From: Mucilaginibacter sp.
GTDB taxonomy: Bacteria > Bacteroidota > Bacteroidia > Sphingobacteriales > Sphingobacteriaceae
Assembly: GCF_028288185.1 (NCBI RefSeq)
Contig: NZ_JAQBOF010000027.1
Coordinates: 124,001-188,000 of the forward strand
Direction: 5' to 3'
DNA: 64,000 bases
Shown: one piece after another, positions 17,013-25,912 of the stretch
Numbering within the stretch: position 1 is the stretch's first letter
Layout of the letters: each line of letters begins with the position of its first letter
Position numbers and translations under genes: made by a program
Notes under the pieces: model-generated
What the model saw: only the letters and a program-made list of their open reading frames with translations
Told to the model about the DNA's origin: nothing
Databases searched by the model: none

Positions 17013-19102
17013 GACTGTAATACGGCTTCTCTTTTGGCTTTAACATTTCTCAAATACTCAGCAGCCGCAGCCACATAAATGGTAGCAAATTCTTCTGATG
17101 GTTCATTTTGATTAATTTGTAATAACAGGTCATTAAAGCTGGTATTCAATTCAAATTCGCCGGTAGCAACATATTGCGCATCAAACTCGCGGATGATACC
17201 AACCTGTGTGCTGCTGTTTATTCCTTTATCTAATAACAATGCTTTGGCCGAGTTAATAAATACGTTATATGAGTGATATATCGCATCGGCCCAGGCACCT
17301 GCACTGAATGATTGATTTGCCCATTCCATTTTCTCGTCAGACTCATATAACAATGTTGCAACCAAATCAATAACAACACCGGCACACTCACCAACACCAA
17401 TAGCTTTTTCGTAGCTTTCAACATGGCCCCAATCAACAAAATCTTCATCGGTTAATGTTGTCAGATCGGCCAATGGCTTTAACATCTGGTAAAAATAGTC
17501 TTTACCCTGCCTGTCATAATAGTTATGGAAAACCTCATCTTCTATAGAGTTGGTTTTATAATCATCTAAAATATCTCTTAAAACTTGCGTTGCGCGTTTT
17601 GCAGGGATCTTTATCACCCTGTCGCCCGCACGGCCAACACCATCGCCAACAGTACCCCCACCCAGCATTACCTGCATTGATGGTAATACTTTAGCGCCTG
17701 CCTTTAGTGAACTACCATGGAAGCCAATATGCGCCATACTATGCTGACCGCATGAGTTCATACATCCGCTAATTTTTATTTTAATGTCGCGATTGTAAAT
17801 CAGGTCTTCATATTCATTGTAGATCAAATCTTCCAATACACGCGCAAATGTCATGCTGTTTGATATACCCAAGTTACAAGTATCTGTACCAGGGCAGGTG
17901 GTTACATCAGCTACGCTATCAAAACCCGGTGCCGCCATACCTATGGCGGCCAAACCGTTGTATAAAGTAGTAAATGCTTCTTTGCGGATATATTTTAATA
18001 ATAGGCCCTGGTTTTGGGTAATACGTATCTCATCGCCAGCTAAAGGCTGAAGTAATGCAACCAGTTTACGTGCCTGCTCCGTAGGGATATCGCCGGTTTG
18101 TACCTTAATATACACGCCATAAAAGCCCTTTTGCTTTTGTTCGAATACGTTGGTAGCCAACCATTGCTCATAACCCAGTGGGTTGCTAACTTGTACATCA
18201 CCAAATTTTATTGGCTCAGGCAAAGTAGGCTGATCAACAGCCTCGGTATTTATTTGATAGGTTTTTACGTTGTTAGCTACTCTTTCCAGTTTAATTAAGT
18301 TTAAAACTTCTTCTAAACCAAACTTCTGGATAACATACTTAAATCTTGCTTTATTACGGTTGTTACGTTCGCCATAACGGTCAAACACACGGATGGTAGA
18401 TTCTATATATGGAATTAGCTGGTCCTCGGGCAAAAACTCACTAACTATATTGGCTAATATAGGCTGGGCACCTAAACCTCCACCTAACAATACTTTAAAA
18501 CCACGCTCGCCTTTAGCATTTACTTTCGGTATGAAGCCAAGATCATGCGCGTATGAGTAAGCGGTATCTTCATCACTTGATGAGAATGCAATTTTAAATT
18601 TACGCGGCATATCCTGATTTACCGGATTACGCAAAAAATATTCAAAAGTGCCTTGTGCATAAGGCGACACATCAAAAGGTTCCAAGGGATCAATACCAGC
18701 GGTAGGAGAGGCGGTAACATTACGCACAGTATTACCGCAAGCTTCGCGCAGGGTAACGTCGTCTCTTTCCAGGTCGGCCCATAATTGCGGGGTCCTGTCC
18801 AGGCTAACGTAATGTATTTGTATATCCTGGCGGGTTGTTAAGTGCAGGTTTCGGCTAGCATACTCGTCAGACACATCAGCTATGCGTAATAATTGTTTAA
18901 AAGTCACTTTACCAAATGGTAGTTTTATACGTACCATTTGCACACCCGGCTGGCGTTGGCCATAAACACCTCGTGCTAAACGTAAGCTTCTAAATTTCTC
19001 GTCATCTATTTTTCCTTCACGAAACTCCCTTATCTTTTTTTCAAGATCTATAATATCTTTCTCAACAATAGGGTTCTCAAGCTCTGTTCTGAAGCTCTGC
19101 AT
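17009..19102 (-). CDS. Siroheme nitrite/sulfite reductase with C-terminal HEPN-like domain
   Basis: 697 residues. Two ferredoxin-like/siroheme repeats cover about 1-550. The siroheme-[4Fe-4S] ligands are Cys403 and Cys409 (TTCPGTDTCNLG), and Cys447 and Cys451 (SGCMNSCGQH). It reduces sulfite to sulfide with six electrons. The operon of sulfate activation genes makes sulfite more likely than nitrite as substrate. Residues from about 565 to 690 are an added helical region. The stretch around 600-620 (AGAWADAIYHSYNVFINSAK) resembles the HEPN fold, which a minimal reductase lacks. It is the first gene of the operon, with a dyad operator candidate upstream. Confidence 0.9.
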   Translation of the reverse strand: MQSFRTELENPIVEKDIIDLEKKIREFREGKIDDEKFRSLRLARGVYGQRQPGVQMVRIKLPFGKVTFKQLLRIADVSDEYASRNLHLTTRQDIQIHYVSLDRTPQLWADLERDDVTLREACGNTVRNVTASPTAGIDPLEPFDVSPYAQGTFEYFLRNPVNQDMPRKFKIAFSSSDEDTAYSYAHDLGFIPKVNAKGERGFKVLLGGGLGAQPILANIVSEFLPEDQLIPYIESTIRVFDRYGERNNRNKARFKYVIQKFGLEEVLNLIKLERVANNVKTYQINTEAVDQPTLPEPIKFGDVQVSNPLGYEQWLATNVFEQKQKGFYGVYIKVQTGDIPTEQARKLVALLQPLAGDEIRITQNQGLLLKYIRKEAFTTLYNGLAAIGMAAPGFDSVADVTTCPGTDTCNLGISNSMTFARVLEDLIYNEYEDLIYNRDIKIKISGCMNSCGQHSMAHIGFHGSSLKAGAKVLPSMQVMLGGGTVGDGVGRAGDRVIKIPAKRATQVLRDILDDYKTNSIEDEVFHNYYDRQGKDYFYQMLKPLADLTTLTDEDFVDWGHVESYEKAIGVGECAGVVIDLVATLLYESDEKMEWANQSFSAGAWADAIYHSYNVFINSAKALLLDKGINSSTQVGIIREFDAQYVATGEFELNTSFNDLLLQINQNEPSEEFATIYVAAAAEYLRNVKAKREAVLQS

Positions 19103-19129
19103 ATCTTATACTTAATATTTATAAAAAAC

Positions 19130-19149
19130 CTCTTTAATTGTTCAAAGAG
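19130..19149 (-). other. Small hairpin in the sulfite reductase leader
   Basis: CTCTTT (19130-19135) and AAAGAG (19144-19149) form a 6-base stem with an 8-base loop, between the predicted transcription start (about 19156) and the start codon at 19102. Its role is not known and it may be incidental. Confidence 0.3.
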
Positions 19150-19156
19150 AATCAAT

Positions 19157-19195
19157 TTCTACCAAAGATATACATAGTATATGGAATTGGTAGAA
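19157..19195 (-). promoter_or_regulatory. Promoter and palindromic operator candidate of the sulfate operon
   Basis: Perfect 9-base arms TTCTACCAA (19157-19165) and TTGGTAGAA (19187-19195) flank an inner palindrome, ATATAC-ATA-GTATAT (19168-19182). On the minus strand TATCTTTG (19170-19163) fits the TAnnTTTG minus-7 element, so the outer arm covers the promoter core. A dimeric repressor bound here would block transcription of the sulfite reductase operon. The Rrf2 gene whose stop codon is 47 bases away is the obvious candidate regulator. No good minus-33 element was found. Confidence 0.6.
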
Positions 19196-19242
19196 TATTG
19201 TTTAAAAAAGGTGAATTTTAACAATCAAATGAATAAAGGATT

Positions 19243-19677
19243 TTAATTGTTGATAAGTGTGGTTTCTCTGGCGATAACATCGGCAATGCTAGTCTCTGAC
19301 AAAATCTTTAGCGTTGCATCGCGCACATCAATAAACACATCGCGTATACCGCATGTTACTTCAGAGTGGCACTCGTCGCATTTGTGATAGAAGTTTAAAC
19401 TGGCACAAGGCAGCATAGCTACTGGGCCGTCTGTAATGCGCATTATAGCTACCAGGTAAATATCTTTAGGATCTTTATTTAATGCGTAACCACCACCGGC
19501 GCCTTTCTTGCTGTACAAAAAACCGGCATTACGCATATCTAATAGTATCTGTTCTAAAAATTTTTTGGGTATGCGTTCTTGTTCTGCAATCTTTGAGATC
19601 TGCATGGGAGGTTTGTCCGTATTCTTCCCGAGAATCACTAATGCTTTAATTGCGTACTTAGTCTTTTTTGATAGCAT
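19243..19677 (-). CDS. Rrf2-family transcriptional regulator with four cysteines
   Basis: 144 residues from the ATG at 19675-19677 (MLSKKTKYAIKALVIL, the family N-terminus). The open frame extends 16 codons further but is not family-like there. A winged helix occupies about 1-65 (KKFLEQILLDMRNAGFLYSK is the recognition region). Cys91, Cys100, Cys103 and Cys109 lie where IscR and NsrR bind iron-sulfur clusters. Rrf2 proteins include CymR, the cysteine regulator of Firmicutes. Its place directly before the sulfate operon suggests that it senses sulfur, cysteine or cluster status. The target site is inferred only. Confidence 0.88.
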   Translation of the reverse strand: MLSKKTKYAIKALVILGKNTDKPPMQISKIAEQERIPKKFLEQILLDMRNAGFLYSKKGAGGGYALNKDPKDIYLVAIMRITDGPVAMLPCASLNFYHKCDECHSEVTCGIRDVFIDVRDATLKILSETSIADVIARETTLINN

Positions 19678-19748
19678 TTTATAAAGTTGATAACTAACAA
19701 ATATAATTAAAGAATTGTAAACCAATAAAAAATACCGATTTAATATAC

Positions 19749-20033
19749 TTATTTTACAATATTATCCGAGTGTCCCAGGTTTTTATCAGGATTTACCTTG
19801 TCACGTACCAACTGCTTTAATTCTTTTATTTCGGGGAAGCGCCCTTGTTGTTTACGATCAAACAGAGTTTGATCATTTATGCTAATGGTGTATCGGCCTG
19901 CTGTTTCGCTTGGCTTTAACGTTACGCCTTGCAAGTCATCCTCAAATGTGGTTAATAATTCTTGTGCCATATAAGCAGCCCGTAATAACCAGTTACATTT
20001 TGGGCAATATTCAATAGTTATGCTGGGTTTCAT
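19749..20033 (-). CDS. SelT/SelW/SelH-family thioredoxin-like protein
   Basis: 94 residues. The YCPKCNW motif near residues 9-15 is the C-x-x-C redox motif of the Rdx family, here with cysteine where some relatives have selenocysteine. A family-like DRKQQGRFPEIKELKQLVRD segment follows. The start overlaps the stop of the MOSC gene by four bases (ATGA), so the two are translationally coupled. A redox or thiol-transfer role fits the sulfur neighbourhood, but its partner and exact function are unknown. Confidence 0.85.
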   Translation of the reverse strand: MKPSITIEYCPKCNWLLRAAYMAQELLTTFEDDLQGVTLKPSETAGRYTISINDQTLFDRKQQGRFPEIKELKQLVRDKVNPDKNLGHSDNIVK

Positions 20034-20869
20034 ATCGTTTTTGGGGAAATAATAAATCTGTCCTGGTCATGCGTTGTCAATAATAATAATTCATCGCCGA
20101 CTGAAATTGTACCAGTTCCAAAATGAATTAAGTTTTGACCGAAATATAATTTATTGTTTTTTACTCGATAGGATGAAAGTGTTTTAGTCGGCTCTTTGCT
20201 TGTTGATGCGTTATACTGATCAATAGTAATAATATTACACCTGGCACAAAGCTTTACTCCATTAAATGCAATATCATTTATAGTAAAGCTATCCATTATA
20301 TCTTCCTGGTAGGGCTTACCGCCGGTAAATACAATATTGGGTCTGAACCTGTTTATTGGCAAAGAGTTTTTCAAGCGCATGTTCAGATCATCTAATGATG
20401 ATTGCCCTATTATCATAAACGGATAAGCATCCGAAAAAGACGTTAGGTTATCGGCAGATGTGTATTCAGGATCGGTAAAACGTTTAGTATCATCTGGCAT
20501 GTATACTAGGCGTGTATTCATTCCCAATGCCATGGTAAACCATGCATCTGCTTCGTTAGAAACCGATTGTGCGATACAAGTATCATCCCAAATTTTTACA
20601 ATTTTAATATTCTGATTTACAGTGACTAATGATATGTTAATTGAAGTTTTAGTACGGGTATCGGTAACCATTAAAAATTCACCTGAAATACTTGTTTTAA
20701 AAAGAGCCATCACGGCGCATTCGCGTTGCGAAATAAACCTGTTATTATCATCAATCAGCATCCATCTGCGATCATATTTAAAACCCCTGTCGGTTATAGT
20801 TGCTTTATTAAGCTTAATGCCGCCTAATGATTTAATCGGATAAATATATAACTCGCTAATTTGAAACAT
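20030..20869 (-). CDS. MOSC-domain protein
   Basis: 279 residues. The N-terminal beta-barrel (MOSC_N) begins ELYIYPIKSLGGIKLNKA, and the MOSC domain follows. The conserved cysteine is in LCARCNIITID near residue 204, the position that binds molybdenum cofactor in mARC/YiiM-like proteins. MOSC proteins carry sulfur or molybdenum cofactor and often reduce N-hydroxylated compounds. No ferredoxin domain is fused. It is the first gene of a likely MOSC-SelW-Rrf2 transcript that leads into the sulfate operon. Confidence 0.85.
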   Translation of the reverse strand: MFQISELYIYPIKSLGGIKLNKATITDRGFKYDRRWMLIDDNNRFISQRECAVMALFKTSISGEFLMVTDTRTKTSINISLVTVNQNIKIVKIWDDTCIAQSVSNEADAWFTMALGMNTRLVYMPDDTKRFTDPEYTSADNLTSFSDAYPFMIIGQSSLDDLNMRLKNSLPINRFRPNIVFTGGKPYQEDIMDSFTINDIAFNGVKLCARCNIITIDQYNASTSKEPTKTLSSYRVKNNKLYFGQNLIHFGTGTISVGDELLLLTTHDQDRFIISPKTI

Positions 20870-21295
20870 GTGTAATTTTAATACATAACAAAGTTATTAT
20901 TCGTATAGTTATTAGTTGCAATTTATGGGGAAATACATACGCACTATAAATTAATTTCTACAACACTCGTTGGTGCTTGGTAAAAACAGTGCTTTTTTAA
21001 ATGAGCACAGAAAAACATAAGTAATTGTTTGTTAATAATTTGACTATGATAGTTAGTAAATGTTATAAATAAAAACCAGTTATGTGGCTTCCTGCACAAT
21101 TATTGTAAATATATTGCGATGGAAAATAGCTATAATATTAACCTACTGTACCTTCGACTCCCGTAATTGCAAATTATATTTCGGATTAGTAATAGTGAAA
21201 TATTGTTAACTAAACAGGTATTTGTTAATAACTACCCGCTTCGGCTTTCCAAAGTAATTGTTAATTTCGAAACAACTATTTAAAGACCGCAAATA
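20870..21295. other. AT-rich intergenic region between the MOSC gene and the exopolysaccharide cluster
   Basis: The 426 bases separate divergent transcription units and should hold both promoters. I found no clear TAnnTTTG element with a partner on either strand. A weak hairpin is present (GTGCT near 20989 with AGCAC near 21004). No open frame of note was seen. Confidence 0.5.
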
Positions 21296-22129
21296 ATGAT
21301 ATCTAATTTAAAGAAAGTATTTTTTATAGCATTAATGTTCTTTAATATATCATGCTCAACTTATCAAACCATACCTTATTTTCAAGATCTTGATCATACA
21401 AAAATATCACAGGAGAGTATCGATAATTTTTCTCCACTTAAGATACAGGCAGGCGATTTGTTAGGAATAAACGTAACTAGTTTAAGCACGAACAACGAAT
21501 TTAGCTCTGGCAATGCCCGGGTTAATGGAGGTAGCGATGGTAGCAACGGAAACGGCAAAACAAATATCCCGCTTGGTACAGAAAACACAAACAGCAACCC
21601 TGTTTTTGGTTATAGGGTAAACACTGCCGGCGAAATTAATCTGCCCTATATTGGTAGAATCAAAGTAATAGGAACTACCACAGATGATCTGGCTACTAAG
21701 CTAACACCTCAATTAGAACAATATTTAAAACAACCTATTGTTAACGTACGGATATTAAATTTCAAAATATCAGTAATAGGAGACGTATTGAGGCCTGATA
21801 TATTTACTGTTCAGAATGAACGTATAACTATAATTGAAGCGCTGGGCTTAGCCGGCGATTTGAATATAACAGCCAAACGAAAAAATGTATTGCTGATAAG
21901 AGAATATGATGGCAAAAGAGAATACATGCCTATTGACCTTACATCTAAAAAAATATTTACATCACCATATTACTATTTACAAAATAATGATGTGATATAC
22001 GTTGAGCCAGACCGCACCAAATACGCTCCGCTTGATAGGGGGTATCGTACGTTTAGCTTATTACTGTCATCGATTTCGGCGGCAAGTGTTGTGTTCTCTG
22101 CATATTTTTTATATTACAACAGTAAGTAA
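21296..22129 (+). CDS. Polysaccharide export lipoprotein (Wza-like)
   Basis: 277 residues. A lipoprotein signal ends at Cys20 (FFNISC). The poly-export domain follows (KIQAGDLLGINVTSLS), then a SLBB-type domain (VIGDVLRPDIFTVQNERITIIEALGLAGDL). A C-terminal membrane segment (about 252-272) would insert in the outer membrane. Proteins of this family form the outer-membrane channel for capsule or exopolysaccharide. An Asn/Gly/Ser-rich loop near residues 70-100 is longer than in Wza. It is the first gene of the cluster, two bases before the Wzc-like gene. Confidence 0.93.
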   Translation: MISNLKKVFFIALMFFNISCSTYQTIPYFQDLDHTKISQESIDNFSPLKIQAGDLLGINVTSLSTNNEFSSGNARVNGGSDGSNGNGKTNIPLGTENTNSNPVFGYRVNTAGEINLPYIGRIKVIGTTTDDLATKLTPQLEQYLKQPIVNVRILNFKISVIGDVLRPDIFTVQNERITIIEALGLAGDLNITAKRKNVLLIREYDGKREYMPIDLTSKKIFTSPYYYLQNNDVIYVEPDRTKYAPLDRGYRTFSLLLSSISAASVVFSAYFLYYNSK

Positions 22130-22131
22130 CT

Positions 22132-24459
22132 ATGTGTGCACAAAAATCCAACACATATCCTAAAAAGCGTACTCCGGCTGTGGATGATGATTTCGATCTG
22201 CGCGAAATACTTATAAAATATGTGCTTTACTGGCCGGTATTTTTGTTATTCACCATAATAACAATAATAGGTGCCTATGCCTACCACATGGTTACCAAGC
22301 CTGTATATGATATTAAGGCAACAATGCTTTTAGAGGATGAAAAAAACACCAGTGACATTAAGGCATCATTGCAGGAAATGGGTATTACCAGTGCGCCTAA
22401 AAAAATTGAAAACGATGTTGAAATTTTACAATCAAGGCGCCTTGTAGATAGTGTTGTTAATGATCTTCATTTATGGATATCCTATCAGATAATTGTTAAC
22501 CACTTAAAAGAGAACCTTTATAAAAACACCACCCCCGTACTTTTTAGCTTAATTAAAACAGGTAGTAAGCCTTATCAAAAAATTACTATTGAAATTAAAA
22601 ATGGGAATACTTTTTCGCTTAAAACATCTAATGATCCTGAAACATCGGGTACAGAATATAATTTTTCAAGCACCGTATCAAACACTTTGGGCGACTGGCA
22701 GTTGAAACCTACGGCCAATCTTAAAAATTATATAGGCTCGACCATTATTGTTGAATTAAGTGATCCAAAAAGTGTTGCTGATAATTATTTGAGCTCACTT
22801 GATGTTACCTTAAAAGATAAAATGGAATCTTCGGTAGTTGATATTGCTGTTAAAGACCAGATACCACAAAGAGGGCAGGACTTTGTAAATTATTTAATTA
22901 CGGTTTATAATAAAAACGAAATTGAAGAAAAGAACAAAAAAACAAAAGGCGCGCTTGATTTTATAGATCAGCGCCTTGATTCACTTTCAATACAATTAAA
23001 CTTAGCCGAAAAAAATATTGAGGATTACAGAAGCTCGCATGGCTTAACAGATGTTAACGCGCAATCGCAAGTGTACATACAAGGCGCGCAATCAAATGAT
23101 GTTAAGTTAAATGATATAAATATTCAGTTAAAGGTTATTAACGAAATAGACAATTATATCAATGCGCCAAATGTTACAGACAGGACAGTCCCATCGACAC
23201 TTAATATTGGCGATCAAAACTTGGTGACACTGGTGCAAAGCTATACAGACCTGCAACGCGAGCGTGCCAGTTTATCTGCAACAACACCAGAGAAAAACCC
23301 AGCGTTTGATCCTTTGAACAGACAAATTGCTGCAACAAGGGCTGCTATAAAAGAAAATATAAACAATATTAAAACATCGTTACTAACTACCCGTAATGAA
23401 ATGGAAACCTACGGCTCACGCTTTAAATCGTCTATTGAAAACATACCGGGCGAGGATAGAGCATTGGCGGCTTTAAAACGAATACAAGCCAGTAAGGAGT
23501 CGTTATATAATGTATTACTGCAAAAGCGCGAAGAAACCGCTTTAAGTTATGCTTCAATTGCAAGCAGCGCGCGTTTAGTTGACCTGGCTTATGCCACACC
23601 GCCAAAAAAATCAAAGGCAATGCTGCCTTTTATAGTTGCGTTGGCATTGGGGTTGCTTATCCCCGCAGGGCTAATCTATCTGCGAGACGCCATTAAAAAC
23701 CAAATCACTAATAGGCGCACTATTGAGAAGACTTTAGCTATACCCATAGCCGGAGAGCTGGAAGAGATTAAATTAAGATCGCCCATTGTTACAGATGCGG
23801 TGAATGATAAAATTAACTTCATGCTTGTTGAACAGTTTAGGAGTTTGCGTACCCAGCTTCATTACCTGCATGACAATGAAAGTAAAGGCCGGGTCACTTT
23901 AATTGCATCAAGTGTTGCTGGCGAGGGCAGGAGCTTTATCGCATCAAACCTGGGTATAGCATTAGCAACATCCGGAAAGAAAACTATAATTTTAGAATTG
24001 AACTTATACCGCCCGATAATGGCCGATATTTTTAACCTGCCAATATCGCATCCGGGTATGAGTAATTACTTAAACTGGGAATCATTAAAAGAAGAAGTTA
24101 TTCAAAATTCGGTTACTTACCGTAATTTGGATGTAGTTACCAGCGGTCAGTTTATACCAAATTTTTCAGAACTACTTGATCGTAAACGCATAGAGATACT
24201 ATTAGACTGGCTGCGTTTGCACTATGATCATATAATAATTGATACTTCGCCACTACAGGTTATTGGCGATGCTAATATTGTATCAAGATTGTGCGATATT
24301 ACCTTGTATGTGATCAGAAAAAGTTTTACATCAAAAACGCAGATACCGTTTATTAATAAGTTATATGCAGACCAGCAATTGCCTAATATGAGTATCGTAT
24401 TTAACGGTGTTGACCAGGTTAGAGATGGGTACAAAGAGTATTTCCCCACAAAAGGATAA
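22132..24459 (+). CDS. Wzc-like polysaccharide copolymerase with an altered kinase site
   Basis: 775 residues. A Wzz-type chain-length domain lies between membrane helices at about 34-54 and 497-516, with coiled-coil in the periplasmic part. A cytoplasmic BY-kinase-like domain follows. The expected Walker A GKS/T is GRS here (SVAGEGRSF, about 594-602), and the Walker A-prime aspartates are replaced (LELNLYRP, about 621). Walker B (IIIDTSP) is kept. There is no C-terminal tyrosine cluster, only GYKEY near the end. It probably controls export and chain length but may not phosphorylate. It is followed after ten bases by the flippase gene. Confidence 0.9.
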   Translation: MCAQKSNTYPKKRTPAVDDDFDLREILIKYVLYWPVFLLFTIITIIGAYAYHMVTKPVYDIKATMLLEDEKNTSDIKASLQEMGITSAPKKIENDVEILQSRRLVDSVVNDLHLWISYQIIVNHLKENLYKNTTPVLFSLIKTGSKPYQKITIEIKNGNTFSLKTSNDPETSGTEYNFSSTVSNTLGDWQLKPTANLKNYIGSTIIVELSDPKSVADNYLSSLDVTLKDKMESSVVDIAVKDQIPQRGQDFVNYLITVYNKNEIEEKNKKTKGALDFIDQRLDSLSIQLNLAEKNIEDYRSSHGLTDVNAQSQVYIQGAQSNDVKLNDINIQLKVINEIDNYINAPNVTDRTVPSTLNIGDQNLVTLVQSYTDLQRERASLSATTPEKNPAFDPLNRQIAATRAAIKENINNIKTSLLTTRNEMETYGSRFKSSIENIPGEDRALAALKRIQASKESLYNVLLQKREETALSYASIASSARLVDLAYATPPKKSKAMLPFIVALALGLLIPAGLIYLRDAIKNQITNRRTIEKTLAIPIAGELEEIKLRSPIVTDAVNDKINFMLVEQFRSLRTQLHYLHDNESKGRVTLIASSVAGEGRSFIASNLGIALATSGKKTIILELNLYRPIMADIFNLPISHPGMSNYLNWESLKEEVIQNSVTYRNLDVVTSGQFIPNFSELLDRKRIEILLDWLRLHYDHIIIDTSPLQVIGDANIVSRLCDITLYVIRKSFTSKTQIPFINKLYADQQLPNMSIVFNGVDQVRDGYKEYFPTKG

Positions 24460-24469
24460 ACAATAATTA

Positions 24470-25849
24470 ATGAGCATTATACAATCTGCAAAAAAATATT
24501 GGGGGTCATTAATTGGGAGTGACAAAGCCTTAACGGGCAAGGTGAATTTTAATATAGCAGTTTCATTTGCTTTAAGGGGTATAAGTATTATTATATCGTT
24601 TTTAATAGTTCCATATTCGCTAAAATTGTTGGATACCAATAAATATGGTATTTGGCTGGCCATATCATCAACTGTAAGCTGGATAAGTATATTGGATATT
24701 GGCTTGGCAAATGGGTTACGAAACAAGGTTGCAGAATATATAGCTAAAAAAGAATATGATCAGGCTAAAATAGCCGTGTCGTCAACCTATGCCATTTTAT
24801 TGCTGATCATATTGCCTATTGCTGCTATATTTTCTATCGCCGCACCCTTTATAAATTGGAACAGCGTATTTAAAACAACTTTAGATCAGAAAGAATTATT
24901 ATATACTTTAATAACCGTATTTACCGGTTTGTCTTTTCAATTTATTTTGAAGCCAATTTCGTCTATATTACAAGGCGACCAAAAAATATACAAATCCAAT
25001 CAAATTCAATTGATATGTAATTTTGTACCGCTTATCCCCATTATTCTTTTAGGTAAATACTTACAGGGATCAATGTTTTTCCTGGCTATTGCACAAACGC
25101 TTTTACCTGTTATTGTGCTATTGATCTACACCATAATATTATTTAAAAAGAGCTATGCTGATATTGCGCCTTCTATAAAGCGGATTGATTTAAAAAAGAG
25201 CAAATCTTTATTTCAACTAAGCATTGCTTTTTTTATTGTTCAAATAGCGGGCGTCTTTCTGTACTCAACAACCGAGATAATTGTGGCCCGCGAATTTGGC
25301 GGCGGCGATGTAGCCATATATGTTTCGTTATATAAATATTACTCGGCCACCAGCATAATACTTAATATAGTTTTAGCTACCTACTGGAGCGCATTTACCA
25401 ATGCATTTGCATTAAATGATATTGAATGGATAAGATCAAGTATTACCAAACTATTAAAAATAGCCGCGCTTTTTCTAATAGTTATTGTTTTGCAGGTATT
25501 ATTAGCCGGACCGGTATTTAAAATATGGGTAGGCGACAAAATAAAGGTACCATTTACTTTAAGTATTGGCATGGCCGTTTATTTTAGTGTTACAATGTTT
25601 ACTTTGGTATATACTGTTGTTTTAAACGGGACAGGTAAGGTTAAAATGCAATCTATAATATCCATAATAACTGCTGTATTGCATATACCGGTGGTGCTGT
25701 TTTTTATCAGGTATTTGCACCTGGGCTTAAACTCTATAATATATGCAAGTATATTATGGACCGTAATACAAGTTATATTATGGAAAAAGGAAATTGGTAT
25801 TATATTAAATACTAAAACAAATAAATTAGATGTAAGTGACGTAATTTAA
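24470..25849 (+). CDS. Polysaccharide flippase (Wzx-like)
   Basis: 459 residues with about twelve predicted membrane helices. The MATE-like fold of oligosaccharide flippases is suggested by the N-terminal FALRGISIIISFLIVPYSLK segment and YGIWLAISSTVSWISILDIG, a common Wzx signature. It moves lipid-linked repeat units across the inner membrane. Its place between the copolymerase and the polymerase genes supports the call. Sequence of Wzx proteins is weakly conserved, so substrate cannot be predicted. Confidence 0.9.
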   Translation: MSIIQSAKKYWGSLIGSDKALTGKVNFNIAVSFALRGISIIISFLIVPYSLKLLDTNKYGIWLAISSTVSWISILDIGLANGLRNKVAEYIAKKEYDQAKIAVSSTYAILLLIILPIAAIFSIAAPFINWNSVFKTTLDQKELLYTLITVFTGLSFQFILKPISSILQGDQKIYKSNQIQLICNFVPLIPIILLGKYLQGSMFFLAIAQTLLPVIVLLIYTIILFKKSYADIAPSIKRIDLKKSKSLFQLSIAFFIVQIAGVFLYSTTEIIVAREFGGGDVAIYVSLYKYYSATSIILNIVLATYWSAFTNAFALNDIEWIRSSITKLLKIAALFLIVIVLQVLLAGPVFKIWVGDKIKVPFTLSIGMAVYFSVTMFTLVYTVVLNGTGKVKMQSIISIITAVLHIPVVLFFIRYLHLGLNSIIYASILWTVIQVILWKKEIGIILNTKTNKLDVSDVI

Positions 25850-25912
25850 TTGCAGCATTATATCAATAAACAACCAAATCGAATGTAATATTCAATGTTC
25901 TATTAACCTGGT

